Below, one piece after another: positions 5,897 to 6,474 of a DNA stretch of 6,474 bases. A program made the position numbers and the translations under genes. A model generated the notes under the pieces. That model did no database searches and had not been told where the DNA came from. It was given only the letters and a program-made list of their open reading frames with translations. Positions within the stretch are counted from its first letter, which is position 1; every line of letters begins with the position of its first letter. Origin of the DNA: Terriglobia bacterium. Its GTDB lineage: Bacteria; Acidobacteriota; Terriglobia; UBA7540. The stretch spans positions 1 to 6,474 of the forward strand of contig JAIQGB010000307.1 of the NCBI GenBank assembly GCA_020072905.1, written 5' to 3'.

Positions 5897-6058
5897 CGAT
5901 GGACGCCTCCCCAGCGGCCCACTCTCCTGCACGTCTTCCTGGAGGATTGGCTTCGCGAGGCCAAGATGGTGAGCGAGAGTGCCAAGGGGCTGGGGCCCGA
6001 TTATGTGGCAGTAAGACCCGATCAACTCATCGAGCTCTACAGTCCGTCGAAGACCTAA
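5897..6058 (+). pseudogene. C-terminal remnant of an unidentified gene
   Basis: The frame ending at TAA 6056-6058 encodes a convincing protein tail: LLHVFLEDWLREAKMV, then LGPDYVAVRPDQLIELY. The in-frame TAG at 5894-5896 and the lack of a start just downstream show that the rest of the gene is gone; recognisable protein begins at about 5915-5925. The ...GP-x-Y-V-x-V-RPD-x-L-x-x-L motif resembles the end of GxGYxYP-type or deacetylase-like carbohydrate-active proteins, recalled rather than searched. The break lies within about 50 bp of the PadR promoter, suggesting deletion or insertion at this point. An opposite-strand 63-codon frame across it has no comparable features. Confidence 0.55.
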
Positions 6059-6066
6059 AGTCAAGG

Positions 6067-6474
6067 CTAGCTGTCGTCGGGACCTTCGATCTCCGGCTCC
6101 GCGGAGCCACGCACCGCTTTCTCAACCTCCCGCCAGGTGTCGCGCTGTTCGTTCGTGGCCTGCTCGAACTTTTTCAATTCCTCCGCGGCCGCCGAAGCGT
6201 CGCCGCGCTTCTGGTGGAGTTGCCACAAGCGATAATGCGCCGTGGGGTTGTCCGGGTCGAACCGCTCGGCGAATTCCAATTGCTGCCTCGTCTCCTCCAG
6301 GTTGCCCTGGGCTTCCAGAGCGCGCGCCAAGCCGAGCAGGGTTGCACTCTTGGCGAAAAGCCCTCCATCCGGAACCATGCCCTGGCCGCGGCCGGGGATA
6401 AGAAGGGATGCAAGGGCATGCTTGGCGAGGACACTCGAACCGCCCAGCGCCCACATTGTCCCCGCCCAAGCGCC
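6067..6474 (-). CDS. TPR-protein C-terminus fused in frame to a copied membrane-protein segment (partial)
   Basis: The frame is open from the window edge to TAG (6067-6069), 135 residues. The last 90 are a tetratricopeptide tail: LGLARALEAQGNLEETRQQL with EFAERFDPDNP (one TPR), then AHYRLWQLHQKRGDASAAAEELKKF (second TPR), then an acidic end EPEIEGPDDS. The first 46 residues (GAWAGTMWALGG... to ...AKSATL) are an exact copy of the N-terminal region of the PadR-coupled membrane protein, encoded by the 139-bp repeat. The join falls within ATL|LGLARAL and keeps the frame. The original TPR gene presumably had a different N-terminus. It is either a real gene fusion by segmental duplication or a chimeric assembly. 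TPR segments mediate protein-protein contacts; nothing more specific can be said. Confidence 0.65.
   Translation of the reverse strand, partial: GAWAGTMWALGGSSVLAKHALASLLIPGRGQGMVPDGGLFAKSATLLGLARALEAQGNLEETRQQLEFAERFDPDNPTAHYRLWQLHQKRGDASAAAEELKKFEQATNEQRDTWREVEKAVRGSAEPEIEGPDDS
6336..6474. repeat. 139-bp exact direct repeat, copy 2
   Basis: It is identical to 5236-5374 and runs to the last base of the window. Here it is joined to TPR-protein sequence at 6335/6336, where copy 1 joins the transmembrane part of the membrane-protein gene. The true length of the repeat beyond the window is unknown. Confidence 0.97.

Noticed and set aside
5873..6064. A 63-codon minus-strand frame upstream of PadR
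   Set aside because: It is antisense to a better-supported plus-strand C-terminal remnant and overlaps the region just upstream of the PadR -35 box.

Overview
The window looks like a GC-rich fragment of a Gram-negative soil-type bacterium, most probably Acidobacteriota. This is an inference. It rests on signal peptides ending in ...RA|Q, a PadR regulator coupled to a TPR-like membrane protein, orphan outer-membrane beta-barrels, and long intergenic stretches carrying heptanucleotide arrays and GTAG-bounded hairpin pairs. No 16S or other marker is present, so the phylum is not proven. The window starts inside one gene and stops inside another, as a whole contig might.

Layout: (1) 3-419 (+), the 3' end of a class I SAM-dependent O-methyltransferase. 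(2) 420-996, a gene-free stretch with a GGGGTTC heptamer array and an inverted pair of GTAG-led hairpins (REPIN-like). (3) 997-2184 (+), a secreted beta-propeller protein of glycosidase/sialidase-like appearance. (4) 2185-2532, a convergent intergenic region with two inverted repeats. (5) 2533-3662 (-), two tandem paralogous outer-membrane beta-barrel genes. The downstream one has its natural ATG out of frame because of a heptamer-repeat tract in the leader region. (6) A second GTAG-bounded hairpin pair at 3781-3818, which supplies the TAG stop codon of the next gene. (7) 3815-5828 (-), a two-gene operon: a PadR regulator expressed from a strong sigma-70-like promoter, apparently leaderless, overlapping by 4 bp with a TPR-like multi-pass membrane protein. 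The membrane protein is frameshifted by a 20-bp tandem duplication. (8) 5897-6474, a mosaic of debris: a C-terminal gene remnant (+), then the C-terminal part of a TPR protein (-) fused in frame to an exact 139-bp copy of part of the membrane-protein gene.

There is no single pathway here. The coherent unit is the PadR-membrane protein pair. The main interest lies in genome plasticity: two GTAG REPIN-like elements, several period-7 repeat tracts (one at a start codon with phase-variation geometry), and an exact 139-bp direct repeat offset by 1100 bp that ends at the last base of the window. That last repeat may be either a real rearrangement or an assembly artefact.
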